Positions 1-13,356 are shown, counted from the stretch's first letter. The stretch is 64,000 nucleotides of DNA from Rotaria socialis (GCA_905331475.1 CAJNYU010001005.1:186001-250000), one strand, 5' to 3'. Numbers and translations: made by a program. The notes: generated by a model not told the origin, from the letters alone.

Positions 1-252
1 AAATTAGAGTTTATTACATTTTTATTTCTCTCTATAATGACCAATGGACTATTGTCGTGCGAGCTTCGAATATAATAAAAGCATAGCTACGCATTTCATA
101 ATCTCAACAGGACTAATCAATACATTCGAGTAGATAAAATCTTTGTTCTTTTCAGCGGATTAATTACATTTTAGAATGATTAGATAAAAAGTGCAACATA
201 CGTCTTGTTGTTTCTCTGAATGATTATTTAATTCATAGTAGAATAACCTTAC

Positions 253-562
253 CGTCTAATTTAGGTCCAACTATCGTTGAATTATGCCATTTGAGTAGTC
301 GATTGAAACATACATAAGCGTCATCGTATAGATAATTAGTATGGATGATATTTGTTACATTGCCTACAGTTAAATATTTCTCTGTATTACCATCACGATA
401 AAGCCGTTGACAAGACGATATAATACCATCTGCGCGTTCGGTATTTATATGATTTGAATTATTATCAACAGTAATAAGCCATCGTGACGTTGTTATGCCC
501 AATATGAGTAGTGTAATGGCAAAAAGTAATAGAGCAAAGTTAAAGAATAATAAACAGCCCAT
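253..562 (-). CDS. Tetraspan/claudin-like membrane protein, first exon (partial)
   Basis: An ATG at 562 opens about 103 codons that end at a strong donor (GACG|GTAAGG, exon end 253). The protein starts with a long hydrophobic segment (residues 4-24, FNFALLLFAITLLILGITTS), followed by a Trp (SRW) and a polar, N-glycosylatable loop with two cysteines (SSCQRL and YVCFN). A first membrane helix followed by an extracellular loop with W and two Cys is the pattern of PMP22/claudin/Clc-like four-helix proteins. The remaining helices must lie in later exons, which I could not place with confidence in bases 1-252. Family membership is inference; that it is a membrane protein exon is well supported. Confidence 0.55.
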
Positions 563-1815
563 GATTTAAAATGATTAATGTCTTCTTGTTATTTTTTGAT
601 TCCACAATCGACTTTTTCCTTCTTCTCTTTTTTATGTGTCTACTTCGCCGCCAGTTGGACTCTGACAAGAAATATGAATAACTGTGATAAGAACGGGCAA
701 AGAGTTTATATGTATATGCAAACAAATGTTGATGAACGTTGTATATAGTTGAAGTATGTGTAATTCAAAACTTTCTTCTCCTGCTTCTCTCTTGTGCAGA
801 TAAAGGCACAAACATGCAATACAAGCAAAGAAAAAATTCTCTCCTTCTCTCTCTCTCTCTCTCTCGTATTTTCTTTGACTGAGTATTGCAAATGTGTGAT
901 GTGTTGAGAAGCAAGTATGAAGAATAAGAAAATGATATACATATATACATATATAAGCAGCGATTCAAAGTTTTACCTGTTATTGACGAAGACTTACATA
1001 ATAATCGTGTCTGGTGGAATTTGAAGAATAACTACATCAGATCATTTATTATGTTTTCATTCAGCTGATTGTTCATTTCATTCACTTAGCGCACGGCGCA
1101 CTTGCGTATTTAGATCAAAGCAAAAGAAGAATACACGCGCACATGCTCAAGTTGCGTACTGTCTGAAGTGCACGAGAATGAATGAATGAATGAATGAATA
1201 ATTACATGTCATCATCTTTGTGTGGTAATGTACAATGGAAAAGAAAGCACAATAGCTTACAAGTAATCTTCTGAAACCTACATAATTTTATATCATTATT
1301 GGTTGTATTATGATCATTCAATTATGAAATAATGCTGTCTGAAGAAAATAAAGTGTCCAAATCGAAACGCCTCTTCTTTTTGTCTCCTAAATATTATGGC
1401 AAGTGAAGGATTAAAGTTAATACTTCTATCTAATAGCTTAATTATCATATTCATACATTAAAATATATAATGATGTTTTCTTGCTGTTGAACAGATGAAA
1501 GAGAAAAAATTCGTTACGCATAATGACAGACTTAGTGAACTGAAAATAATGAACGCAATTAAACTTATTTTTGGCATAATCATCAGTTATAGCATAATTG
1601 TCATTTTTGTATGTCGGTGTCGTAATCAATGTTATTCTAGGAATATGTTAAATAAAGTGATTCCTTTAAGTAGGATAGAGTATGTTTTATTCTGTTAGGT
1701 AAATATCGTAAAGTGAACATAACGTTTTTCAATGGATTTCTTTTAATCGCCATGATTATACACGCACATACATATATATATATACATTAAAAACACAAAC
1801 AACTAGTCAACCTTG
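563..1815. other. Intergenic region with simple repeats
   Basis: No convincing exon on either strand. It holds a (CT)n tract at about 845-865 and about six copies of GAAT at 1175-1199. ATG-initiated open frames here are short and low-complexity. It lies upstream of the minus-strand tetraspan exon and downstream of the minus-strand ESS2 gene. Confidence 0.6.
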
Positions 1816-4076
1816 TTATCGTTTTAAATTGAGAAGATTATCTGTCAAACTGCTGCTAGCTGTTGGTGTTGCGATAATTGGTGTTCTAGGTGAATGTTTG
1901 ATAATTCCTATATTTAATGGTGTTTTAGGTGTTCGATCGCCGGCAGCTCCTTCACGTACAATAGGTGATGGTGTTAATGCATGTTGTCTTTGTGAATTTG
2001 TTGATTGTGTTCGTTGTATACCAAGGCGATTTGTTAGTAAACGTTGTGCAGCTGGACTCATAGTCGACAGAAGTAATTCTTTCGATTGTTTTGCACTATT
2101 TGTCGATGAAAAATTTTTATTAATTGTTTTCATTGCTTCAATTTTCTTTTTACGATGTTGTGCAGCATTTTTCTCCACTAATTCTAATGCTAATTGTTCA
2201 CGAAATGGTGTTTCAATGATTTTAAATTGTGGTCCACCACCGGCTGCATTTGGCGTTTCATTACCAGCATCCAAACAGAATGGTGTACCTTCAATTTGAC
2301 CCCATGTCATCATAGGTGATTCATCACCATGTGCACCGGGCATAGGCGATGGTGTAACAACGAAACCATAACCACCGACTTGTGGTGTTGTTACACGTTT
2401 TATTTCTCGCCCATCAATATCAATCTGTGGTCGAATTAATGCATTTGGTCGAGCTGGTGTTGTAGTACGACTTGCTGAATTTGTTGCTGTTGTTATGGTA
2501 AATGGATCTGTTTCAAAACGAGTATTGGTATGATGTATAGAACGAACATGTTTGGCCTGTTCGATTTTTTCAGCTGCAGTTAATTTTGCACCTAATGAAA
2601 GAAGAAACAATCAAGTTTAATCGCGAGACCATCGATTATTCTTACCTTCAGGAAAATACATGACAGCATTTTTAACTGTATAAGGCCAAAATTCAGATGA
2701 ATCTGGATTATTCATTTTTACTTGATCTTCAATGGATGGTACTGGTAATTGATGAACTATTTCATTATCTGTGCCCTATGAATTCATAAAAAAACAAAAA
2801 TGTTTAGTTTTAGTTATTTTCGGATGATTTTATTTCAAAATAAAAAGAAATTTCTGATTGCTATATTCAACAGTTTAAAATATTTTAACTAAAACAAGGG
2901 ATATATAGTTATAAATAGTTTTCATAGTCCTTGAATGTATGGTGTGAATTTCATCTAACCAAGGATGTCTGTGAATTGAATAATAGTGTCGGAGTTGACA
3001 CTAATGAGATATGGATACTCTAGAAAGAATCTCAGTTCGCTCCTAATTGATGAATTTTGACGATAGTTTTATTAGCATGACGTAAAGTACCCATGATTTC
3101 ACCGGTCGAGTTTTTCAACGATAGAAACGAGGAAAAAAGCGCCTAGTAGTTTTATATAAAACTCTATTACTGTTATGAATAGTTTGCATAGAAAAATAAA
3201 AAATGATAATGGAAAATTTTGGATTAATATTAGATGAAAACTTACAGTATGAGTCAACGCTTGTTGTGTATAAAGCCAAGCTTGATGAACTTTCGTACGA
3301 TCTTTTTTTTGGGTTTCTTCCATAATTTGCTCGAATGAAATATTATCTTCGCTTGTACTAATTGATAAGTATTGATCAAGTCGAAGATCGCGTGCTTTTT
3401 CTATACAAAAACAAAACAAAACGGAAATTCGTTTTTTAACCAGGAACAAATGTCTTTAGACTAAATAAACACGAAATATTACTTACTACGTGTACTTGAT
3501 TTCGATGATACGGATTCTTTATCTTCATCTTCATCGTCATCATCTACGTCTTTACGTTTTGATAATAATTCGTCATGTTCAATTTTATCGTCTTTCATTC
3601 TATTTGGGGTATCACGTCCACTATCAAGCGGCGTCTCAAATGAACTTGATGGCGTATCTAATGATAGAATAAATTAATAATAATAATAGATCATAATAGA
3701 AAGTAAATTTCTTACCTCGTTGACCCATCATCGCTGGCGATGGAGTTGGACCACGATGTATACTATATTTGGCATAGAGATCTCTTAATGTAACAACGTC
3801 ATTTTTTTCCAATGCAGTTAAATATTTTTCTTTGGCTCGTAAAAGTTTAACATCGGGAAAAAAATCTCGTTCGATAATATGTCCTAAATCTTGAACAAAT
3901 TTTTCTTCTTCAAGTATTTTACGTCTTTGACGACGAGACGATGGTGGTTGTTGTCCTAATGGTGCTGGTGGCAATGGTTTACGGAAAAGATCAACATCTC
4001 TGTTTGAATTTGATCTAGTAGGTGTGGGAGTTGAACTTGATACTAATGGAGGTATTTTTGATGTATCTTCAATCAT
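1816..4076 (-). CDS. ESS2: ESS2 (DGCR14) splicing-factor homolog
   Basis: Five exons, all in frame: 4076-3716, 3657-3487, 3400-3246, 2775-2646, 2591-1816, giving 530 residues (human ESS2 is about 476). The conserved N-terminal block LEEEKFVQDLGHIIERDFFP and the downstream KEKYLTALE are diagnostic of the ES2 family. The acidic linker (DDDDEDEDKE), the SSEFWPYTVKNAVMYFPEG block and the TP-rich tail follow in family order. ES2 is a nuclear protein associated with spliceosomal C complexes. Introns are 45-155 bases except intron 3 (470). A polypyrimidine-CAG acceptor lies at about 4088, a few bases upstream of the ATG, with no upstream exon visible, as expected for a spliced-leader acceptor or a 5'UTR intron. 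No key block is missing. Confidence 0.93.
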
Positions 4077-5856
4077 GGTTATTTATCTGAAAAAGAAAAT
4101 TATATGTAAATACTGAAATATCTTAAAATTAATATCTGTGAGATTTTTTATAAATTTAATGCCATCAAATATACGTATATCAAAATCTAACAATCACTTG
4201 CGTGTTTTAATAACACTACTGTGCAACCCATCTAAAACAATAAAATAAAATAACTTCATAAGAAAAAGCAAATCCAGGTAATTGTTACAAAATCCACTAC
4301 CGGTCATACGTGAACCTAAAACGCTATTAATAGAACATATTAATTTTAAAAAGCTGATCTAATCCATTAAAGAATACTTAAAAACGATGCCTTAATGATG
4401 TCATACGTCAAACTCATTGTAATCATTATTTTCTACTGCTTGAACAGCAGTATGTGTCTATTGAATTTTCTGGTATGACATGAAATGCTTATCGATATAT
4501 AAATGGTGACATTTTGTCACTTGGCTCTTCGAGTTTTTCCATATTTAGAACATCACGTGAATTTTTATGACCTGGGAAAAAGAAAATTTATCATTTAAAT
4601 TTAATGGAAGCTTTTTTAGTATATATCCTAGTGATGAGAGGACGTGGCTTTTCATGTGAAGCCCTATTTAAAATACAAAATGAAATCAAACGATAGCTCT
4701 GTTTGACAAGATGGCGTAACACTTTGAAAATTGCATTTCAGGCGATGATATAGTGCAGCAGCAGCAGAACGACACCAATCTTATAATTAAAATATTTTAT
4801 GTCAAGTCACCATTTAGATGCCTGAGTTGCATAGTGAACTTGAAAATATCCACTATGACGCTCTGTTGAACACTTAGTTTCACAAAAATGCATACCGATC
4901 AGTATTCACAGGATTTGAGTCTCTAGGAAACTTTTTCAATGAAGTATGGTATATATTCAGTTTTCCCTTTTGACTTATCATAGCCTAGCAACTTGATATG
5001 ATGAGTTATAGTGAAAAATTTGAAATAAAAAAAAACCTGTTGACCCTACTGACGTCGAAAAAAATAAAAATGTTGAGATTCAAAGAGTTTCACTGCGTCC
5101 AGAGATAAAACCACTAGTCGCATTTCGAAAGATATTGTCTCATTCTACTTTCAAGTAAATCCTTCCTATTGATGCCTGAAAATAGAAATGGTCGTTGCTC
5201 TTTAACAACTGATAAAGATGGCGAGAAGTGAAAGAAAAAAGAACAGAAATAAAAGGTAATAGATGGCAACAGTAAATTTATTCAGCGTGATTTCTATTTC
5301 ATCAAAATTGAAATACGTCTTGCTAATTTTCTCGAGTGACTTTCTGCTTCGTTTCTTCATAATTATTCACTATATTAATTGGAAATTTAAAGATGCAAAC
5401 AGATGCTGTTCGACTATCATATTGTTATCATCCATTGGAGACTATTCGAGGATTTCAGATAAAATCAGTATCATAAGAAGTTAAAAATATAAAAGACTTA
5501 GTAAAGAATTTCATTGAAAAAGTTCCTTTTAAATAGAACTATTTCGAAATGTACTCATTCCTGAAAATTAATCTTATTCTTAGAAAGAGATACATAAGAA
5601 CAACAAACATGGTTTTGACACACAAATCTATCGGTTTATAGAAAAAATCTTACCCCAAATTCGACAGTATATTGACAATGCTCGCCGCATTTTCCTGAAA
5701 CTAGTGTATGTTTTACATTCGGATTTGCATACGTTTACTCAACTTTACTACAGCATGAGAGTTTTTTTCTACTTTTGATAAATTTAAATTCATCTTGCAA
5801 AATGAATTTAAGAAACGTACATATCGCTACTGCAATAGAGGACGACGACCCTAAAT
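4077..5856. other. Intergenic region
   Basis: About 1.8 kb of AT-rich DNA between ESS2 and a hAT-like element. I see no exon with flanking splice sites and coding-like codon use; the longest open frame (5263-5484) reads as hydrophobic AT-rich translation and is probably chance. Confidence 0.5.
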
Positions 5857-6247
5857 CAAGGGGGAAAAGGCGGATTTGGAATTGTCAAAACCCCCAAAAC
5901 CCAAAACGTGAATGATGGAATTTTCATCCGAACTTTTCCCATAAGTAAGTCTCATGATCCTTAGAATATTCTAAAATTTTCAGCGGAAACAGATGCTTCC
6001 TTCTCAAGATAACGAATGCGCAAGAAATACTCATATCACGGCATGGTCAGAAAATCCATTTTTTTTGAAAATTCAATATTTTAAGAAGGAAACATTTGTT
6101 CGAGTTGAAACTTTTAGGATCTTTTATGGACCATGAAACCTATATATGGGAAGAATTTTAGGTCGAAACTACGTCATTCACAGAGGGGAAAATGCTTTTC
6201 AATTTATGGGATTTTCAAAACTCCAAAAATCCGCCTTTTCCCCCTTG
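5857..6247. mobile_element. hAT-like miniature inverted-repeat transposon (391 bp)
   Basis: The two ends are inverted copies beginning CAAGGGGGAAAAGGCGG (about 20 matching bases each side). The element is flanked by a perfect 8-base direct repeat, CCCTAAAT, at 5849-5856 and 6248-6255. Eight-base target duplications with short G-rich inverted ends starting CA are typical of hAT-superfamily elements. No transposase is encoded, so it is non-autonomous. The flanking sequence appears to be an old coding remnant on the minus strand that the insertion interrupts. Confidence 0.85.
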
Positions 6248-6255
6248 CCCTAAAT

Positions 6256-6750
6256 CCACCACCAATAGGTACTGATGCTGATTTTAATGTACGAAATGGG
6301 TTTTCTCTTTCATTTGGGTAAACACGTTCTAAAAGTAATCCAGATACACCAACAATATAATTTCATCGCTTAGTTGATTCTAATTTTGACATACTTTCCA
6401 TTTGCCCGATTTGAAGTGGTTGTGCTTCTTTGAGATCCTCTTCAAAAACAAAACAGTAATTTTCTGATTGAAAAAATTCATCAATTATATTTACCAACTA
6501 ATTTACAACAATAATAATTAATAGTTTTTGCTTTATCTAATGTTTTTACAATATTTGTCGTATGAACAGGTATAGTCATTGAAAAAACAAATATATTATT
6601 ATAATCGAAATGTTCATCGATAGAAATTTAACTCGGCCAGAAATAAAGTTGGTTCATCATGTGAAAAATTCTGCATCAAAAGCATAGATGAGATTACCTT
6701 GTGATTGTTCCACTGTTATTAGTTTTTGACGATGACATGATTTACTTACA
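6256..6750 (-). pseudogene. Decayed protein-coding remnant, family unknown
   Basis: On the minus strand several stretches read as good protein but are broken by stops and frame changes. In order they include SHDEPTLFLAELNFYR then a stop, FDYNNIFVFSMTIPVHTTN running to a GTAAAT donor-like site, and after an AG a frame reading NYCFVFEEDLKEAQPLQ, then a stop at about 6375, then VSGLLLERVYPNERENPF up to the transposon boundary. The frame continues across the transposon's target duplication. I do not recognise the family. Its 5' end overlaps the PDPK1 promoter region head to head. Confidence is moderate because the assignment rests on reading codon quality by eye. Confidence 0.45.
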
Positions 6751-6936
6751 AAATAATAATGAAATAGCGTACAAAATATAAATGCTTGCAAATTGAAAGT
6801 AAGTACATTGCATACACAAATTTCCCATTGGGTATTTATAGACCAATAGGAAAACGTCATGTTTTTGTTGTATATAGTGATGCTTGATGAGTTTTTTTCT
6901 TGTTCTTTTGTTTTGATTAAAAGGGAAACAATCATA

Positions 6937-9900
6937 ATGGCAACAGCAAACTCAACAGCTTCCCGCATACCGAAGAAAACAGTAAAAGATTTTAAATTTA
7001 TCAAAGAAATCGGCAGTGGATCATATTCAACAGTAATATAGATAGCAAAATCTTTGATGAAAAATGAAGTTTATTTAATATTTTTATGTATTTAGGTGTT
7101 TCTTACTATTGAATCAGCTACTAATCGTGAATTTGCTAGTAGATATTCATTTTTTATTATATGTGATGATGTTATAATACGCATTTTTCTTTGTTTAGTC
7201 AAAGCCGTGAGAAAAGATTTAGTCACAAAAGAAAAAAAAACTTCACAAGTCGTTCGCGAAAAAGATATTTTAGCACGACTTACCAATTGTAATTATGTAG
7301 TAAACCTTTATTGTGCATTTCAAGATGATAAAACTCTTTGTAAGTATATCATACGTATCAATATAAATCGATCTAGATAGAAAATTTATGAGAATTTTTA
7401 CTTTTAAATTGAATATTATAACGAGTTCATCTTCGATGTTGAGATGCATACAAAGGAGAAATCGAGATCTTATAAAATATGAATTTTATTTTAAATAAAT
7501 TTTTCCACATGAAAATGGCTTCTATATTTCATTTTATTCTGACTGAAAACTATTTTAGCTTGTTTGTATGCTTGAATTATTTTTCATTAATTTGAACAGT
7601 CGCTTTTATAACACTGAGTTAACTGAGTGTAAAGGATTTGATTAAAAAAAAATGAAATTAAATATGGAAATGGATAGATTCATAAGAGTTTCCGTCAACC
7701 TTGATAGAAATAATTAAAATTGAAGATTAATCCAGAAAGTAAATAATAAATCTAGGACAACTTCGAGTGACTTGCATTAAAGGATTTTTGTAATTATCTT
7801 GTGGGCTAAATTCCGCGATGCTTTATAAGTTCAAAATCAGAACAGCCGTCAAATTTATGTGTAACTGAAGGATAATTCTCTACCGAATAAACCTCGTCAA
7901 TGTTCGCATATTTGTAGTGATGTGTCCTCTACCATTTTCTCTTCTAAAGAGATTAGAATTTTTTATCTAAATGTTTTCTAATGCATGGACGAAATATCTC
8001 CTCATACACTCGAAATTTTTGTTGCCTATCAAAAACAAAACTAAGAAATCTTTTCTGTTTCTCTTCATTGATGATTATTTTAAGTGTACACTTAAAAAAT
8101 TTTCAAGGACTTTTACTGTAGCTGATGGTTTTTACTTCATCAGCATTTCATGTTGAAATACACGTCAAAAAAAGACTCAATTTTTTTGATTGCGCCCAAG
8201 TATTATTTTACGTCTAGGTACTTTGTTATGAAAGTGCAATATTTTGAGTTTTGTGGAGTAATAAATTTTTCTTCTGGCCAATAGTAATAATTTATAGCAA
8301 AAGACTTTATTGAACCTTACATTTTGACATGTAATTGCCAACAAATTAAAGTTAAATTTATAGAATCATGACATACAAAGAGTATAATATCATCAAATCA
8401 GTTATTATCAATCGATGCCTGTTGAATATCTTTCGAAAAGCAATACGACACAGGACTGATCAATTCATCGTAACTTCTTCACTATCGCTGTAACAAAATT
8501 TTAAATTTTCTCATCCGATTTGAGTTCAGATCTGGTTTTATAGAAGGTAATTACTATGAATTTTTCAAGTTCCTTAAAAACAAGTTTCTTAAACGCAAGC
8601 TAAAGGATGAATCAAACTGTATACAAACAAAACTAATTCAAAACTAAGTTCACTTGTAAAAGAGAAAATGTTTTACTTTTCACAATACTTTTACTTTTAT
8701 TGAGTAGCTAACCTACTTAATGATTTTTGTTTTTTTCTGAAGAAGTCGATTACAATGTAATCTGAATAATCCGTCGCTTAAGATAAGCTTGCAGTAAGCA
8801 ATCTTACTATATCTATTTTTTTTTACTCGTTAAAACAGAAGTTCAAAGTCACATGTTTTTATCTCATTATAGTAGAGAATATCATTTAAAATTAGTACTG
8901 AAATCTCATGAATATCTCGTCTTTTGAAGTCTATGCAATCTAGTTAAATAGATTTCCATTCAAGTTTAAACCTCATTAAAGAAAACAAACGTCATGAGAA
9001 AACAAAATCAATATTTTCAATCTATTAAAAATTTCTTGTTTCTCCAGCTGTGCCAAATATATATTCTTCGTGTCATTGGAAACATCTGTAGTTTTCACTC
9101 GTAATAGAATAAGATTTCATCGGAAATTATACTTCAATCAAGTATCTGTATTGATAAGAAATACATGCGAACTAGATAAGCATGGGGAGAAAGTTTTTTT
9201 TATCTCTGTGCTACTCGATGTTCGAGAAAAAATTCCTGGAATATATTCTCATAGAAACCTGATAAGATTCTTCGGTACTTGTGCTTTCTTATAAATAATT
9301 TAATTTATGAAGAATCTTTTTCTTTTGCGTCGTCTATGTTAAATTGTATTATAAGATAGTTTGAGAGCAACGAATAGGCAATTTTGGTTTATAGTTTTTT
9401 TGCCCATGTGATTCTGGTTCTGGCCCTGTGCATGTGTAGCAAAATTAATGACTATTAAATCATTATGCAAGTTTTGCCAGCAGATTAATAGAAATGACCG
9501 CTTGATCAATGTTAGAAATATTTAAACAATTCAATGAAAACATTTTGTGTTATGTAAATGTTATCTTTCTTTCTAAGATTTCGGTCTTACATATTGTCCA
9601 AATGGTGATCTTCTTCAATATATAAACGATTCTGGTCATTTTACTGAAGAAATTGTACGATTTTATTCTGCAGAACTTGTTGAAGCACTTGAACAATTAC
9701 AAAATCGACATATCATTCATCGTGATCTCAAAGTATGTTTAAATTTATTAAAATAAATTAAAAACATAAAAAGACTATGTTTTTATAGCCGGAAAATATA
9801 CTTTTAAGTGATGATATGCATATTCAGTTAACTGATTTTGGTTCCGGAGTAATTTATGACAATAGTGAATGTTAGTAAAATTTTAGCGACATCAAGTTAT

Positions 9901-11314
9901 GATAAAATTTCTCTACTGTTTAGCTCTCTTCCAAACAGATAATAGCAAAAGTGTAGATGGTGAAAGAAAATCAATAAAACGAACTAATTCATTTGTTGGT
10001 ACTGCTCAATTTGTAGCGCCAGAAATTCTGAAACGTGGCGCTATTCATGTCGGGTTTGTAGAATAAATGACTTTTCTCTTGTGTAAAATATTATTTCATT
10101 CATTATTTATTTCTAGATCCGATTTATGGTCACTAGGCTGTATTATTTATCAAATGACTACCGGTAAACATTTATTTCGTGGCGGGTAAGTAGTATTCTT
10201 TGTCTTTTTTTTACACAGAAATCTATTTGAATTCGTTTAGTCATGAGTATGATATTATTAATTCTGTTGTACGTGCTTCTTACAAATTACCTGATGATTT
10301 TTCTCCAGTAATTCGTGATCTACTTCAAAAACTAATTGTATGTTATTTTAAAAAAAATCTATGATAATAATTATGCAAAGTTTGCTTGTTTTCCAACGTA
10401 GCGTCTCGAACCAAGTGAACGGCTTGGTACTCAAGAAACAGGTGGTATGAAAAAGCTCAAAGAGCATGCATTTTTTAGTGAATTTCCTCATGATACTAAA
10501 TGGGGCCAATTACTAAATCAACGATCACCCCTTGAAGCAAAACATAAACTTAGTTCAAGGCCACAAATTAGTGATGATGAGGTAAATATTTAAATAAGAA
10601 AGTTCATTCAATATCTAAACATTTTATAAATCACAATCTTTTTCTATGAAGACTCATATTACTATCCTAACAATTACCTTTTATTGCAGACTACTAATAG
10701 TTAAAATCGAGATATTCACTAAGAAAAATATTTTGAAGAACAGTCACTTTAATTTATTAAAATGCTGTAGAATTTAAAAGTCAAATGTTTTCTAATGTTC
10801 GATGAGAATATGGTTCATAAATTCGTTAATAAAGCTAATTGATGATTTCTAACAAATGGAATCTTTCCGTTAAATACAAATATAGATATTATTGAGAGTC
10901 AAAGAATCTCATCGATAGATTGAGCGAAGAAAATTTTCCAAAAAACTAAACGTGGCAGTTCTCAAATTTGAAATGACTGAATCATACAAATTACATTTCA
11001 AGAATACTCTCGTGAATAACACAACATCGTGAAGAAAATGAAAATTTGACATATCATCTATGAGCTATTTTTAAAAAGTTAGAAGCATTGTGACAAACAC
11101 GTTTTTTCTGTTTTTTTTTTTTTGAGTTTGTGTCGTTCAAATAACTTCTTGACAGAAGGTCGTAGAAAATGCGACCAATCTGATTTCATTCACAGTGATT
11201 CTTATACAAAGCCTACAAATGACTATATTTAATTTTTGAGAAAGTTTTGTCTATGGGATTTATTTAATAGACAGAACTACATTCAGGAGCGTAGATAGGG
11301 GGGGTGGGGCGTGG

Positions 11315-11393
<79 letters not shown>

Positions 11394-13356
11394 NNNNNNN
11401 NNNACCCCTGCTCTGAGATCTGACTTACGCCCCTGACTACATTGACTATTTAAATTAGTGTGTGGATTTATGTTAAATACCTGACACGACAGACAAATAT
11501 TCAGAATAGATTGAAATATGTTTGACTAGTACTATAAGTAAAACATCGTCGTATTAAATTTGAGCTTTAGACATATCTTTAATATTTATATGTAGCTTTT
11601 CTTTTCATATTAGTTATAGAATACTCCTACTTACATGTATAAAAGATTGCTCAAATTGTTTTCATAATACGTCTATTGTTGTATTTATATCTTTTGTTTT
11701 CTTTTCTATAATTATATATCTTTTTCTCACTAACTCTTCCTTATCTAGTCGAACGCAATAGCATAATCATTGTGTATCCTGTTGAGTCATATTATGTATG
11801 AGAGTATTATTTTTCATCGCTTATTCATTAGATAAACCTGTGACTTGTGTAAAGGAAATTCAATCTCTTACACATACGCAGAGCATTATGTGCAATGGTT
11901 GACATTGTTTTTTAATAAAATTATTTTATCGTTTAAAGAAGAAAGGCGATAAGAATCATGCTTCAGTTAATTTATAATATTAATTCTACTCATGTTTAGT
12001 TGTATCATATGAGATATTTGTTCACCTTGAATAGACAGTATTTCTATTAATTTTAGCTTAAAACAATGTCATCCGGTTTTGATGACCGTGTTGAAGCTCG
12101 TTTGATTGGTTTACGAATGGCAGCCGATGCACCACATGAGTTAGCAGCAATGATTACTGGATCATCGAATATTACAATATCAGACGAAAATTCATCATCG
12201 CAAAAACCAGATAATCGAAATTCATCGTCGAATCATAGTACAAACTCGTCCATGTACAATCCTCCGCCCTCAAATAACTCCGTTAATAATAATAATAATA
12301 ATAATGCATCTGTGACAGCAAAAAGGTAATAAAACACACAAAATTTTACTTATATAGAACATTGTACTGGGATTTATTTAGATTACAATTACCTGATCAT
12401 GCTCTATCGCTATCAGAGCAATCTACGAAGAATATCTATCATAGATTTGTCCAAAATAATCTAATTATTAAACAAGGAGTTTTAGATAAGAAAAAAGTAA
12501 ATATGATTTTATTAAAAGCAGTCTGTAATTTTTGTTTTGTTAAAAGGGCTTGTTTGCTAGACGGCGTATGTTTCTTGTTACTGAAGGTCCTGCTATATTT
12601 TATGTTGATCCAGATGCAATGGAGTTAAAAGGAACTATCTCATGGTAAACTAATTGATTCATCTTGGTTTTTGTCGATTTTTATTATTTTTTTTTTGTTT
12701 TGCTCTTTTTAGGACAGCAGATTTACATATTGAACAGAAAGATATGAAAACATTTCTAATTCAAGTGGTAAATATAACTAGAAAATATCATCCTGAGAGG
12801 AAAAACAGTGCTAGTGGAATTCTTGTTTGACGCATATTCAGGGGACCGGTAAATAAAACTGTCGCTGCCTTTTAAGAGTATTAAAAACTAAGAAAATCAA
12901 TAAGAAATCTTTTATTGTTAAAATACTACACGTGATAACTGAGAAAAGACAAATGAATTTCACCATAAATTGTCCCAAACTGACAGAAAGTTCGACATTT
13001 TTGGGTACCGAAATGTTATTCCTAGCCGAGAACTAGGAGAAACACAGTATTTCCAAGATTTCTATCATAATATTTAACTAATGTCTTGCCTGATCCGTTA
13101 AATCTCTAGATCGGAGTAATTTATAGTTGTTCATAAAACTAATGATTTTCCTTATACTTATGTTTAGCCGGGTCGAACATATCATTTAACTGATCCAGAT
13201 CAAGATGCGACGACATGGTGTAAGAGTCTTACATCCATTCATTATCGATATTATAATACAAATCCAACTCGAGAAGTATCAACCATATCATCGTATTCAA
13301 CAACATCGTCTGCGTCATCTGGATTGCAGTCTACTATTCCAGTAACTGAACTTTAA
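6937..13356 (+). CDS. PDPK1: 3-phosphoinositide-dependent protein kinase 1 (PDK1)
   Basis: Fourteen exons in frame: 6937-7032, 7096-7138, 7199-7339, 9578-9732, 9789-9870, 9924-10053, 10117-10185, 10241-10337, 10402-10581, 12057-12325, 12358-12496, 12547-12644, 12713-12767, 13168-13356; 580 residues (human 556). The kinase domain (about 19-330) has the glycine loop GSGSYSTVF, the catalytic Lys in EFAIKAV, HRDLKPENILL, TDFG, and the activation-loop Ser in [16 protein letters not shown], matching human Ser241. A Ser/Asn-rich linker (exon 10) leads to a C-terminal PH domain (about 425-550). PDK1 phosphorylates the activation loop of AKT, S6K and other AGC kinases at the membrane. All catalytic residues are present. 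The loop between DFG and the phosphorylated Ser is longer than in vertebrates. Introns 3 (2.2 kb) and 9 (1.5 kb, holding a transposon and the assembly gap) are far longer than the rest. Confidence 0.95.
11284..11435. mobile_element. hAT-like element containing an assembly gap
   Basis: The ends are inverted: the left begins CAGGAGCGTA and the right end, read on the minus strand, begins CAGGGGCGTA. It is flanked by a perfect 8-base duplication ACTACATT (11276-11283 and 11436-11443). CAGRGGCGTA ends plus an 8-base target duplication are characteristic of hAT transposons. It lies in PDPK1 intron 9. The interior is a 78-base G run (11316-11393) then 10 N (11394-11403), so the true length and content are unknown. 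Confidence 0.8.
11316..11403. other. Poly-G run and N gap (assembly artefact likely)
   Basis: Seventy-eight consecutive G followed by exactly ten N. A homopolymer of this length next to a fixed-size N block suggests a misassembled or polished gap rather than real sequence, seeded by the G-rich end of the transposon that contains it. Confidence 0.85.

Noticed and set aside
1829-2299. 156-codon plus-strand open frame
   Set aside because: Antisense to the last exon of ESS2.
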